64,000 bases of DNA from Zingiber officinale (GCF_018446385.1 NC_055986.1:104007344-104071343), one strand, 5' to 3'. Counted from the first letter of the stretch, positions 42,971-55,525 are shown. Translations and numbers: made by a program. The notes: generated by a model not told the origin, from the sequence alone.

Positions 42971-44465
42971 AACTAGTTTTGAATGCTCATACAAAATTAG
43001 TAAGCTGGTTTGACATTGACATCTATTTTAAAATATTTACTTTCAAAAATACCTATTTTTGCAATGAAAAATATTTTCTCGATATAAGAAAAATAATTTT
43101 CTAGTGAATTTTTTTATAATAAGTTTATTTATGCTTAACCTTGATAAATTTTTTTAGTATTTTTCAACAATTAAAACTAATTATTAAATTATTTTTTTTT
43201 GACAAATATGAGGTTTAATTCAACGTTATTTTATTTACAAAAATTTGTGGTAAAAATACACAAACTTGCATCACCTATGGACATTCCCTAAAATACTTTT
43301 TGAATTTTATCTTTGATATTTTTATTTTCTTTATCCATATTTTTGATGTTATCAAAAGAAGAGATTTAATATGTGTTAAGTTAAGGGGAGAACTTAATTA
43401 CAAATTTTGATACTATAATTGTTTTTTCATATAAAGTTTATTGTTTTAATCCCTAATCTTAATTCAAGTTGTTGCACATCAAAAATAAGGAAATTGTAAG
43501 GGCCATGAATTAGTTTTGATATTAACCAACCGAGTTAAGTTAGATCATGTGTGTTTGATGTCTTATGTCTGAGTATGTAAAGACTTAGGAACATAAGAAA
43601 TCAAGTAGAAAATGTAGCGAACGAGAAGGATGACATGGGAAAGGAGTCAACGGGCTTGATGCATCCAAGGGACTAGGAGTTGTGGAAGAGCACACCGATT
43701 GAGCGAGAAAGGTGCGAGCGGTGCATCCGAGGGATGAGGAGGTAGGAGAAAGTCTGCTCGAGAAGAAGGTCAGAGTTGGGTTCAGATGAGCTCAACTTCG
43801 GACGACTGAAGCATCACCCAAGCATACAAAGGAGTGAATGGTCAACTCTGAAGTTGACCATTCCAGGCACCTTGATTTCTGAAGAATCGAGGTGCCTCAG
43901 ATGTATTGAGGCGCTTCAAATACCCAGTTGAGCTGTTGCCACAGATGAACACTGCAAGACTTGAGGCATCTCTGATTACTCGAGAAGCCTCTCATGACTT
44001 AGAAATGTTGCTGTGTGAATAAGATGTGGGAATCCATGTTAGTCTACTCGAGGCGCCTCTGATAAACTAAGGCACCTCCAATATCGAGAGATCAGTAGAA
44101 GGCCATTGCGGCAGAGATAAAACTCATCCAGATGGAGGTGCTTCTAGCCAACTGAGGCATCTCAATGTCTCATGTCAGCAAATAGTCACTTCGACCAATG
44201 GATTATAAATAGTATCTTAAAGTTAGTTGTTAAAAAAATACACTCTGTATTCATTTCTAAATTCAGTTTTAGCTTTCTGTAATTAACTATTGTAAGAGGG
44301 TACTCCGCCTTCGACCCTTGTCGAAGGAGATTGATAGTGCTTCCAATCGTCTTGAATTAATAATCATTCAGGTTATAACCAAGTACATACTCGTGTCTCT
44401 TATTTTTTTACATGTTATGTTTATTTAATTAATTAGTGTGTCCTTACTAACAAGTTATCCTAACA
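42971..44465 (+). mobile_element. 3' end of a plus-strand LTR element
   Basis: AT-rich internal DNA (42971-43479), a polypurine-like AAAAATAAGGAAAT (43481-43494), then an LTR starting TGTAAGGGCC at 43495 and ending CTAACA near 44452 or 44465. The LTR holds GAGGCGCCTC-type palindromes (43860-44170) followed by a TATA box GATTATAAATAG (44200-44211). The 5' part is lost at the junction with the minus-strand gag. Confidence 0.7.
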
Positions 44466-44479
44466 TCTTTCTCCTTTCA

Positions 44480-45440
44480 TGAAATTAAATATTCTCTCTT
44501 TTGTTTTCCTAACTGGAAGTCTCCAGACTTAGATGATTTCAGTTCTAAATTCTTAAAAAACTCATGGCACATGATCCAATCAGGAGATATTCCAATCTGA
44601 TTCCAACAAATTTATGAGGGCAATCTGCAAGTAGAAAGAGTCCTTCATGCTTTTCATACTGTTATTTGAAGAAACGAAGAGGGAGTTTAAGCCTATTGCC
44701 TTAGAAAATTGCATGGTCGAATTATTTGCTAAATTATTGGCTAATAGGCTTGAAGGAGTGATGGACAAAATGGTCTCCAAATTGGTGTGTAAGAGGGATA
44801 CAGTATATTTCAATGATAAAAATGGACTTTGAAAAAGCATTCTACAAGGCAAACTGCTCGAACTCGACAACTGTTCTCAAACTAAATGGCTTTCCTCTTA
44901 CAGGAAACTGATATTTTGATTCATAGAAGTGGACTTGGACAAGGTAGTCCCTTGTTTTTCATTATCATTACAGAGATGGTTGCAAAATCAAAGGGCTAGC
45001 AGGAGCTATTGTAGGAGTTAGCATGAGCAAGGCCTTAGAAAATAATCCATTGGCATTGCAGCATGTAGATGACACCATTATTTTTGTGAAAGTTTCAGAA
45101 GAGGTTCTAGCTAGCTGCCACCAAGATCATCTAGCTTGTTTTTCATGCTCTCGATCAATCAGTTACTCCAAATCATCCTTTACATAGGGAGTTGATCACC
45201 CAAAAGAGGTCATGCTAGCTTAAAGATTCAGTTGTTAGTCTAAAGAGCTCCCTATCAATTGGTCATGCTAATTCAGCCTTAAATCTTTGTGTTTCCCAGA
45301 TGGGTGATTAGAGACATTGGCAAGATTACGAAAACATCCGGTCGGAAAGTTTTCTTGCGAATTAGCAGATGTTAATCCCACCATAGGGAGATTGGTGGTT
45401 TTGGAATTAACAATTTGTTGTCTCACAAAAAGGTACGTTC
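44480..45440 (+). pseudogene. Decayed LINE reverse transcriptase
   Basis: Scattered over frames: a SPDLDDFSSKFLKNSW-like start, FKPIALENCMVELFAKLLAN, MDFEKAFY (RT motif with catalytic Asp), GLGQGSPLFF, and HVDDTIIF in place of the YADD box. Order and spacing are those of plant L1-type ORF2. Many stops and deletions. Independent of the relic at 497. Confidence 0.8.
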
Positions 45441-45757
45441 GTCACTGTAGTTGCACTAAAACTACTCGAAAAGTGACCTATTATTCATGCACTTGAAATA
45501 TAATTCTTTGATAAATTACCGAACCAAAAGTTTCAAAATACCCAAATCTAAATATTCAAATCACTTACTCAAATTTTAGAATTACTAAATTACATATCTT
45601 ATACTTATTTTGTCCCTTCACATTTATCTCAATCAATTACTACAGTATGACAATTGATTCAGGATACAGTTCTTTAATACAGTAAGATCCTGAATCGATT
45701 ATTACATTATAGCAATCGATTATATATATATATATCGATTTGTGTTAAAAAAAATTA
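45441..45757. other. AT-rich DNA with ATCGATT-type palindromes
   Basis: AATCGATTATTACATTATAG and similar words appear at 45640-45740, together with a short TA run. No gene. Confidence 0.5.
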
Positions 45758-46971
45758 TGGGGTGTTTGGTTTAGGGTAATAGGAGTGGGGAATGGGAATG
45801 AGAATCATTGATTCCCATTGTTAATGTTTGGATTATAGGAATAGGAATACAAATAAGGGAATGAATCCTTGAAATTGGGTAATAACTCATTCCCATGTAC
45901 CCCCCCCTTCAATGAGTCATTACCCTATTTTCATCAATCAAAATATTCCCTTATTCCAAAAATACCCTTGACTTAAAACTAAAATTTTCTCCATTAATAT
46001 CAAATATCAAAATATATTTATTTATTTTTTCTTTCATATCACTTATCTATGCTTATTCTCTCTCATTATATTTTCTCTCTCATCATAGTTTCTCTCTCAT
46101 CATTTTATCACACACTTTCTCTCTCCTTAATCTCTCCTATCACACTCTCTTTTCTCTTTTTTTTCTCATTACACTTTCTCTCTCATCATACTTTCTCTCT
46201 CCTCAATATCTTCCATCGCACTCTCTTCCTTCTTTTTTTCCTCATCATACTTTCTCTCTCATCAATCTCTCCCATCACACTCTCTTTTTTCTCATCACAC
46301 TTTCTCTCTCATCATACTTTCTATCTCCTCAATCTCTCTTATCACACTTCCTCCTTTTTTCCTCAACACACTTTCTCTCTCATCATACTTTCTCTCTCCT
46401 CAATCTCTCTTATCACACTTACTCCTTTTTTCCTCAACACACTTTCTCTCTCATCATACTTTCTCTCTCCTCAATCTCTCCCATCATATTCACTATTCTC
46501 TTTTTCTCTCACCATACTTTCTCTCTCCTCAATCTCTCTCATGACACTCTCTCTCCTCATTTTTTTCTCACTATATTTTCTCTCTCTTCATCCTCTCCTA
46601 TCATATTTTCTCTCACATCATATTTTCTCTCATCATGCTCTCTCCAATCACACTCTCTTTTTTCATTTTCTCTCATCACACTTTCTCTCTCTTCATTCTT
46701 TCTTATCACACTTTCTCTCTCATAATATTTTCTCTCTCATCATTCTCTTTCATCATATTTTTCTCTTACATTCATCTTTCTCTCACATCTAATTTTTTCT
46801 CTTATTTTCCTTTAAGGGTAAAAAAGAAAAATTTGATTTATTCCGATAGAAGATATACAACTAACCAAACATTGCTTTTAAGAGTAATATCCATGCTCAT
46901 ACCCATTTCCATTCCACAATACAATGACTCCCATTCCGATTCATATTCCTAGGAAAGAACCAAACGCCCCC
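45758..46971. mobile_element. PIF/Harbinger (Tourist)-like MITE, 1.2 kb
   Basis: Terminal inverted repeats: left TGGGGTGTTTGGTTTAGGG, right (reverse complement) GGGGGCGTTTGGTTC. It is flanked by TTA on both sides (45755-45757 and 46972-46974), the target-site type of PIF/Harbinger. The interior has no transposase and is mostly CT-rich repeat. Confidence 0.8.
46049..46790. repeat. CT-rich tandem repeat
   Basis: Irregular copies of TTTCTCTCTCATCATACTTT and TCTCCTCAATCTCTCCCATC. The plus strand is almost purely pyrimidine with A spacers, which gives a spurious Ser/Leu/Phe-rich open frame. Confidence 0.9.
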
Positions 46972-46974
46972 TTA

Positions 46975-47910
46975 ATGTTCTCGATATATTATGTTAAATT
47001 AATGTTTAAAAATATGAATATAATCAGGAAAATTACACAAATATATAAAATCTGGTTCCATATCATTCCAAGGTCTATCAGCCGATCTTGATCGAAACTG
47101 ACTGATAGACCTAGAAAACTCAAAATGATATGAAATTATATTCATGCCCTCAAATATTAATTTGATACACTATATTGAGAACAATAATTTTTTGAGCATG
47201 CATTGATCATTTTTTTTTAAAAAAAATAATCGAGTGTTATATTATAGCACTCAATTAAAATTACTATCATAATTAGATAACTTTATATTGCTACCATGTA
47301 GCAATCGATTAAAATATCTGATTCATATTCAAAAATTTACTACTCTCAATATAGTAGATCAAATTGATATTTGAAGATATAAATGTAATCAAAAGAACTA
47401 GACAACACACATAAGATCTGGTTTCATTAAGAGCTCTCTATGTTCATCAACAGGTTTCGGCCAAAATCGATTGATAGACCTAAATATCTCAAAATGACAT
47501 GGAACTAAATCTTATGTGTTCGTCTAATTTTCTTGATTATATTTATGCTCTCAAACATCAATTTGACACATTATATTAAGAGCAATGATTTTTTAAATAC
47601 GAATATATCCAAAAAAATCTTATTCGTGTTAAAAAAAATCAAAGTTCTCAATATATCAGGTCAAATTAATATTTGAGAATATGGATATAATCAGGAGAAC
47701 TAGGAGAACACACAAAACTTGGTTTCATATCATTTCGAGCTCTCTAGATTCATATGTCGATTTTGTCTAAAATTGATCAAAATTGGCTGATGGGCATAGA
47801 GACATCAGAATGACATGGAACTAAATCCTATGTGTTCATCTAGTTTACCTGATTATATTCATGCCCTTAAATATCAATTTCACCTAATATATTATGAGCA
47901 ATAATTTTTT
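46975..47910. repeat. Three hairpin repeat units related to the 296-bp satellite
   Basis: Centres at about 47095, 47465 and 47770, each reading ...ATCAGCCGAT(T/C)TTG-CAAAAT(C)GGCTGAT... or a variant. The second unit is a long inverted repeat: about 120 bases left of the centre (47344-47460) match the reverse complement of 47470-47615. Shared words with the 24-28 kb array include the hairpin core and the CATTATATT(G/A)AGAGCAATGATTTTTTAAA block. Confidence 0.75.
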
Positions 47911-49400
47911 TAACACGAAATAGATTTTAAAATTTAGAGTTTAGGATTTAAAAATCATTCCCTATCGATTGATACATTGTAGCAATCAATTGGGAATGAT
48001 AAAGAGGGATAAAATAAGTATGTGGTATGTAGTTTAGTAATTTTGAAATTCAAGTATGTGATTTGTATATTTAGAAACTTTAGTATGTGGTTTGATAATT
48101 TGCCGATGATTCTTAGAGTTAAAGGAGTTTTTCTTCTGGAGTTGGAGTTTGAGGATGTATCCAAAAGATTGTTACGCATTAGGCTATTTGTCAACTCTGG
48201 TTTGGGGCACTTTAGCTGCAGAATATAAGTTGAAATTTGAATTCAAGAATGCTGTGGAACAAATTTTTCAGAGATGATGTTCTCATCTTAAGCACAACCT
48301 AAGAATAGTGCAAACTTAGTGTTTGGCAAGCTCATCCAACCCATGGAAGATGGACAATAATGGAGTAACACTCAATCTCAAGATAATGTTGGAACTTATT
48401 CCACACTATCGGAAATTGTCCCTCGAGTTATAAGGGAAATTTACTGAATTTGAATTACATAATCAAAATTTAGTCTCTTATAATATAAGTTGATAATATC
48501 AAACTGTGAGTCTGGGCTTAGACCAATCCGCTTCTTTGTCCAAGCGGTGTTTTCGAGTGCCGCAAGTTCCAAGTAGCCCAAGTACTTCCCAAGTCTAAGC
48601 GGAAAGTTGGTCTTGATATGTCAAGTCTGAACCAATCGAGCAACTGAGTGCTCCAAAGTGGAAGCTGAGGGAATGAAGGAATTTACTTATATTCCTCTTT
48701 ATGTAGGAGCTCTAACTTTTCATAGCAATAAATACCAATAAATTACTGAATAAAGGTCAGCCACGATACATCAGCACAGAGGCGTATATGAAAGAAAGTC
48801 TCTCCCTATATATATATAGAGAGAGAGAGAGATTGAGAGAAATGTTATGCTGAGCGACGCTTTGTGTGCGACCGTGACGACGCGTAGACGTGGCACCGCC
48901 AGCTCGATTTCACTACAAATAAAATAATCCACAAAAGTTACTCTCTCCCTTTCTCGCCTTTGTTCAAAATTTCGGCGGCGCTTATTACCAAAAAACAAAT
49001 AAAATCTCCCTCGCCGCTCTCTCTCTCTCCCTCCCTCTCCCTCGCCGCTCTCTCTCCCTCGCTCTCGGTCCCCTCCGGCGTCCGTCCTCCGGGCGACCTG
49101 ACGCTTCCCCGGAAAGTTCAATATTTTTTGTCTGGCTCGCCGCTTGCCCCTTCCCTCGATCCCTCCGTTGAAACTCGTCCCTCGCGCTCCCGGCCGGAAA
49201 GTTGCTCCGGCATCTTCAATCGCAGGTCTACTGTGAGATCCTACCACTTCACTCCAATTTAATTTCTTAATCCACACCGTTATTACCTTGTGAAATCGAT
49301 ATAAAAATAGCTGTAATAATTGTATAAAGATGCACCGCGGCTTTGCTCCCATTTCTAACCGTTGCATCAACTACTACGACTGATGAAACCGTGCTTGTAG
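47911..49400. other. Non-coding stretch with a GC-rich CT-repeat block
   Basis: AT-rich to 48780, a GA/TA microsatellite at 48810-48836, then 48870-49230 is GC-rich with CTCTCCCTCGCCG repeats like a promoter or 5' leader. A weaker relative of that block lies at 49735-49800. The open frames over it are low-complexity. No gene assigned. Confidence 0.45.
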
Positions 49401-49469
49401 GATATGACTTGGATTGGTCGTGGTAGAAGGTCGGAAGGACTTATGCTACGACCTGGATGGTCGACGGCT

Positions 49470-50110
49470 CCAACAACCGCTTGCTCTCCGGTGGACTTTC
49501 ATTTTGCTGCTACAAGGTGTAGCAGCTTCATGGGGAGGAAGCTGCTACAACGTGTGGCAGTTAACTATGCATGAAGCTGCCACACCTTGTAGCAGCTACC
49601 TTGATATTTTCTAGTAGAGATTAACGTACTCGGTACCCATAGTTTTCATATTGTCTTTATCAACCCGATTCAGAAATTATTCTTAAAAAAAAATTTCACT
49701 GCTTTAGCGCCTTTCCTGCTACAGATTGATTGGAAATCTCTCTCCTTCGCTCTCTCCGTCTCCCTCGTCTTCGTCGAAGGTCGTCCGACTGACCACTTGG
49801 GCCCTGCCGGGAAAGTGAAAGGTCGGCTGCACCAACCGCCTGCTCTCCAATGGACTTTCATTTTGCTACTACAAGGTGTAGCAGCTTCATGGGGAGGAAG
49901 CTGCTACAACGTGTAGCAGTTAACTGTGCATGAAGCTGTCACACCTTGTAGCAGCTGACTTGGTTAGTCGGATTTCTAGCCCCTCTATTTTCTAGCATAG
50001 ATTAACACTACACTTTAGCCATAGTTTTCATATTGTGCATATCAAATTGATTGAAAAATTATTTTTGATGCATGACTTTTCGCTCTTTCAGCGCCTTTCC
50101 TGCTACAGGA
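49470..50110. repeat. Direct duplication, period 359 bp
   Basis: TGGACTTTCATTTTGCT occurs at 49492 and 49851. The following 230 bases align throughout, including the GTAGCAGCTTCATGGGGAGG palindrome pair and GCGCCTTTCCTGCTACAG near 49715 and 50090. Confidence 0.85.
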
Positions 50111-51049
50111 TGGTTGAAAAATGTATATACATTAGATTAAAAAAATTTTAAAATTTTTTATGCTTCTGCAGGGCCATGTGTTTAGGTTTGCTTCTACACG
50201 GTGTAGCAGCTTCCTAGACTAATAACTTGCTACACCTGTTTGTAGTTGTATATCATATTGCTTAAAGGCGCTGAAAAAAGTGATATGTGATGCTGCATCG
50301 TAATCCCTTTGGTTTGCAAAGCGTTGTAGCAGCTACTATGACTAATAACTGCCACACATTGTAGCATTTACATATACATGTAGCTTCCACAACTTGTTGC
50401 ATTTACCCAAATTTGTATTTCTTTGTTATTGTTTTATTTACCTTTAAAAAGTTTGTAAGTAACTTCCATGTTTCAGTAAATTATAATCTATTGGATGTAT
50501 GCGTGTAGTGCTTACCTCTAGTAAAACTGTCAGACGTTGTAGCAGCATGCTACCTTGTGTAGCAGCTCTTAATGAGTATAAATATATTTGGTATTAATAC
50601 GTGTAACCGGTGTGGCCTTAGCAGATCACGTCACGTCACCGAATTAGATTCTACATCGTATATCAGCTAATCCTCACTAATTGCCATATAGTGTAGCAGC
50701 TAATATGCGCTCCATGTGGAAATGATGGATCAGTGATATGTGCAACAATAACTTAATCCGGTGTTTACAAATAAAGTAATATATGGTAGTTGCCGCTACA
50801 AAATGTAGTAGCTACTTAGTACGAGGATAACACGTTATAGCACCCATACATTTCACTAATATAATTACCTGAGAAAGTAATATCAAAACATTTACATTTC
50901 GAGGGCATGTTCAGATATATTTTGCACAATGTTCAATACCTCTAGGATCGCCTGTATTACTCTCTTCAACTTAGAGACTAGAGAGTGGTAGTACCTATCC
51001 TCATAATTGAAAGGGCAAGGTGTTAGACCCTACAAGATTAGTGCAAAAA

Positions 51050-53437
51050 TTATAAGATAAATATGCGTCCAGATTGAGTCATATAGGTACACAAAAACAT
51101 GATTGTACCAGCTATAGATGTCAAATCTTCTTCATACGATTCGTCGTCATTGGTATTATCCTTCTCTGTAGCATTTGATCTGGAAATCGTATAGTTACTT
51201 ACTATATTGTTTTTGGATGATATAAATTGATATGCGCAGCTAAATATGTATGATCTAAGGCGATAACTAATGGACGCATACCTCTGCTGCAGTAAAGGAC
51301 AATTGCGCTTGTCGTGTGAGACACCTCGGTGACCGCATCCACGACATAGCCTCGCTTTTGAGGTTGTTGTCTCTTTTGACGATTTCAATCGTTTTCCACA
51401 CCCCTTTGCCCTGACCAAAGAAGGGTCAATAATAGAGGGCCCCCCATCGATGATTTGGTTTCTTTGACTTTGGTTGTCATTTTTACTGCTAATGTTAAGA
51501 TCTCGAAGTTTACTGTATATACAATCGAATTGATCATTCAACATGTTTGCCCCCTCATCAGTTAAAGATGCAACATCAACAACTACTGAAGCTTTATAGG
51601 ATAGCCTAGAGTGTCTTGCCATCAACTTCGCATCTGGAGTGTCGATGGAAGTTTGCGCACCAAAGTCATAGATTGCCCCCACCTTGGCATTTCTTGTCCA
51701 TCGGTTGAGTATGTACTTATCAGGCAGTAGAAACACTTGGTTGATACGAAAAAATGCTAACATATGCCTATATGGAATACCCTCAAATTCAAATTTACTA
51801 CAACTACACGATATGTAGTCTGCAAGTTTGTCATGTGTGAGGACCCTTGGCTTTGTAGATGAACCACTTTGAAAATTCATGACATGGTAACCCACTAAAT
51901 CACCAACCATAGATGCTTGTTGCACATAATAACCATGACTCACAGTCATTTCACTTTGAAAGTCCAACCATTTTTTTTTGTGTACACCCTGACCATTTGA
52001 TATTCCATAGGCCAGTTTGTCTTAATCTTAGGTTGCTCGACCATATCAATATGGTCGGCAACTAACTCATTGTGTCGTTGGTGTCGCAATGCTCTATTAA
52101 AACGTGTGATAAAAATCCATCAATGAGTTCTTATGTGATACATACTTCTTGAAAAACGAATGTGAGCTTTCAGATCGCTGACTGCTTGACATTCCAGTAG
52201 AAAAAACATGGTTAAAAAATAATGGGACCCACCTTTGTTTTATTTCATACATCAATGTTAACCAATCATTGTTCTCCAATCCAGAACACCTGATAACTTC
52301 TTCCCATGTCTTCTCAAATTCGGCTGGGGATGAGGAGTTAACAATTGCATCCTTTATCGTTTGATAGTAGTTGCGAAAAGTCAAGGGGGGTAATTTATCT
52401 TGAAATTTATTGAGTATGTGCCACAAACAATACCGATCCACTGTTTGAGGTAAAACCTGGCCAATGGCCTTCGTCAACACTGGATCTTGATCGATGACAA
52501 TCATAGTTGGTGGACCTTTAGGAATTGCTTCAATGAACTTTGTAAGCAACCAAACAAACGACTCAGTTTTCCCATCACTTAAAAAGGCACAACCGAATAC
52601 GATGCTCTGATGATGATGATTAACTCCTATGAAGGGTGCGAAAATCAACCCATATTTGTTGGTGTTATAGGTTGTATCAAATACAACAGCATCACCAAAG
52701 ACGCTGTATGCCCTCCTTGATACATGATCCGCCCAGAAACACCTAGTGAATCTTCTTGTTGAATCAATCTCATAAGCATAGAAAAAGGCGGAATTCTTCT
52801 CTTTCTTAGTTACAAGAAACTCAATCAGTGTTTCAGCGTCAATTCCCTTTTGTTCATCCCTTAACTCTCTCTCAAAGTTTCTAATATCCCGTTCCGTGCA
52901 ACCTAGAAACTCAGGGCCTCCGGAATCTATCTCCAATAATCGGACTTGTTGACAAGTTGGGATATTAGCTTCTACAAACTGCTGCGTCAAAACTTTCTTG
53001 GCTTCAGAAACATGGCGATGTGAACGGAGCAAATGTACCTTCGAAGGTGTTGAGAGTGGATGATTATGACTTTCCAAGAATTTAGTGGCAATCCAATTTG
53101 CCCCGGTCTGTTCTTTAACAAGTGATAGTTTTGCCCTACATCCAGTCCTTACTTCCCCACGTGCTCTTTCCTTTACACTGTCAACTTGAGCAACTTTTTT
53201 CTGTTTTTCATCTGTATGTCCTTCTTTAAAGCATACAAATTGTTTCCATCCAACTTCATTTGTCCGCTTATTCTTCTTACTGTTGCCTAATCTTGCACTA
53301 AAGCCGGATTCACGTGCATATTGATTATAGAACGCGAAGGCCTCCTCCAATGATGGAAATTCCATCCCAATATGTGGTTTTCGATCTTCCCCCACTTGGG
53401 GATTGTATAGGTGAGGACCCTCAGAGGTGTCTTCCAT
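51050..53437 (-). pseudogene. FAR1/FHY3-related (FRS) MULE-transposase-derived gene, one-base frameshift
   Basis: The start is at 53437. Residues 37-128 are the FAR1 DNA-binding domain with its WRKY-GCM1-type zinc ligands (C69, C100, H124, H126; SHNHPL). Residues 250-345 are the MULE transposase core (VVFDTTY with D254, VIDQDP with D317, CLWHIL). An A5 run at 52111-52115 shifts the frame and ends the first ORF at 52097. One base fewer would let the protein run on through the next 130 bases into the second open frame (to 51050), for about 750 residues in all. That part has a SWIM finger, CSCSKFEFEGIPYRHML, whose third ligand Cys is Tyr, and a CRGCGHRGVSHDKRNC knuckle. A probable intron follows the knuckle (GT after CAGCAGAG near 51275, AG near 51175). 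FAR1 relatives are transcription factors; a transposase role is also possible. The shift may be real or an assembly error. Confidence 0.85.
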
Positions 53438-54910
53438 TGCTAGAGGATGACATATTTAGGATCGATTGTAGGTATGAATTACAATCAATGATGATGACTA
53501 ATTATGTTAAAATATTAGATTGCGGAAATGGTTATATGATCAAAGATATAAGTACGATAATCTAAAAGGCGAAAATATTCCATCTGAACCCTTACCGTCG
53601 TAACCCTATTCCCAAAGTGAAGAGTCAAAATAACTTACAAAAGTCGAAGAATCGAAGGCGGAAACAAGATGTCGCAATGAGGTTGGGGGGGGGGGGGGGC
53701 TGCGACGGTCCCGACGGTCGAACTTAAGATGGGAGAAGCAGTTTCTATAGCTTAGTTGATACACTCAGTAGCAGTTTCTATAGATTAGCTGCTACACATT
53801 TTCGGAGAAGGCACCGACCGTGAGCTGCTGATTTCTTTAGCATTTAATTCGAATTAGTTTCTAGACATTGTAGCAGCTACCCCCTCTATGGAGATGCAAC
53901 TCGTGTATTGGTAACTATCGATTCAGATTCTCTTTGTAGCATCTACTCTCCTACATAATATATACAAGGAAACAATTAGTATGTTTTTCGCCTTTTCCAG
54001 ATACCTCACAGAAATCAGAGTAATGACATCAGATAGTTGGCAGTACTTGTAACTTGTTACAACCGTAACTGCTACAACAATAAGTTATAAGTTTTTTGTC
54101 AACCGTAACTGCTATATCATCACCTTAAGTAGATTTACATTTCTTTGGCCCCATCCGTTGCTACATTGGTGTAGCAGCTATAATGTTGTAGCTGCTACAA
54201 CGTGGACCTAATAGCTCTACACTTTCTGCCTTCTGGTAGCTTGTTAAGAGATGATGCGACACTCTGTCGCAGTTCCGGCCGAATAGTTGCTACACTTTGA
54301 AGTAGCCAACGCCCAACGGTCGAACACACTATTTCGTACAATTAACATCTTAGAAATATAGTTTGGAAATAAATTTTTACAAACCTTGACACCTCCAATA
54401 AATATACAGACGGACGTGGTCTGTGTTGGTCTAGTTACAGACCAGTAACTGCTACACCTTAACGTAAGTTAAAATTATTATCACCGACTTCTCCCGGAGG
54501 TGTTAATATTGGAAGGGTAATTAAGTTCCTACAATGGTGTTTCTGTCTGCCACAACGTAGCTGCTCCAGCGTGGACGTCAGTTCATGAGGTCGCGTTCTT
54601 GTTCAAGTATGCATTAGTCCACTTGAATATATCAGTTCATGCTTCTACGATACACTTACGACACAAAATGAGAAAAATAAAATTAAAAAAAAAATCATGT
54701 GGTTAACAATATATTATAGTAACTGCTACATAATGTAGTAAATACTTAGTACTTGGATAACAATGTATAGCACCCGTACATTGAATTATTACAAAGACAA
54801 GAGCTAATAATGTTAATACATTTACATTTCCATTACATCAGTGGTCATATATTGACTAGTGTTTAAAACCTCCAACAACACGTACTGCTCTCATACCAGC
54901 AACGTCATAT
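53438..54910. other. Upstream region of the FAR1-like gene
   Basis: A G15 run at 53685-53699 (poly-C on the gene strand), then many GTAGCAGCT/AGCTGCTACA motif copies. No further coding frame recognised. Confidence 0.5.
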
Positions 54911-55400
54911 TCATATAGGCCAAATATCATCCACATTCATCTCCATTCGGAAACACCCTTCATCAACCGTACAGAGTGTTATGACCAGTAAAGTGATTGT
55001 ATTATTTTCCACATGCCTCGCATCCTTTGTGACTGGCTGGGAAAACTTATTCGAGGCCATCATCCTCTCCCTAATGTACTCCAACAGCCAAACCTCATCA
55101 ACATACACGCATCAGGGCTTGACGATGGTGTTTGGAATGAGGAACTAATTTTACGAGTATGGAACCATAATCTATACCGTTGAAGGATACATGACCGCTT
55201 TGTCTTGGGCAAAATGGGAGCTTGATACACCTCACGTCACTTGGTCGAGGATGGTCCAAGTTCGAGGAGGAGAGAATCACAAAGAATGTGCTCCATGACG
55301 ATTCCTCAGGGCGATGAAGAAGCACTTTGTTGCGCACACATGATTTAAGACAGAAGTGAGAAATTTGCATGACCATCCGCCTATCATCCACGTATGTTGA
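54911..55400 (-). pseudogene. Unrecognised reading frame with one frame break
   Basis: A minus frame from about 55400 to 55098 (DDRRMVMQISHFCLKSC, HRPEESSWSTFFVILSSSNL, SGHVSFNGIDYGSILVKLV) ends where a second frame, 55108-54911, takes over (VYVDEVWLLEYIRERMMASN ... EMNVDDIWPI). Composition looks protein-like in both, so a single-base indel or a missed intron near 55105 is likely. No family recognised. A TATA box lies upstream. Confidence 0.35.
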
Positions 55401-55525
55401 CGAGAGCTAGACGATGATGATTGTATTAAGGAAATAGGATATAACATATGGAACTGTACTCTAGAGTGTAGAAGTCTAGTTGACCGCTTTGCCTTTTGTG
55501 ATTTGGAAGATTCATGCACCTCCAG

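Noticed and set aside
46049..46792. Open frame of 247 codons
   Set aside because: It is translated CT-rich tandem repeat inside a MITE; Ser/Leu/Phe/His only, no domain.
47955..48228. Open frames on both strands
   Set aside because: Short, AT-rich, no signature; the region shows no exon-like composition.
48771..49370. Minus-strand open frame of 199 codons
   Set aside because: Mostly Arg/Glu/Gly low-complexity from a GC-rich CT repeat; no family signature and no support for a start.
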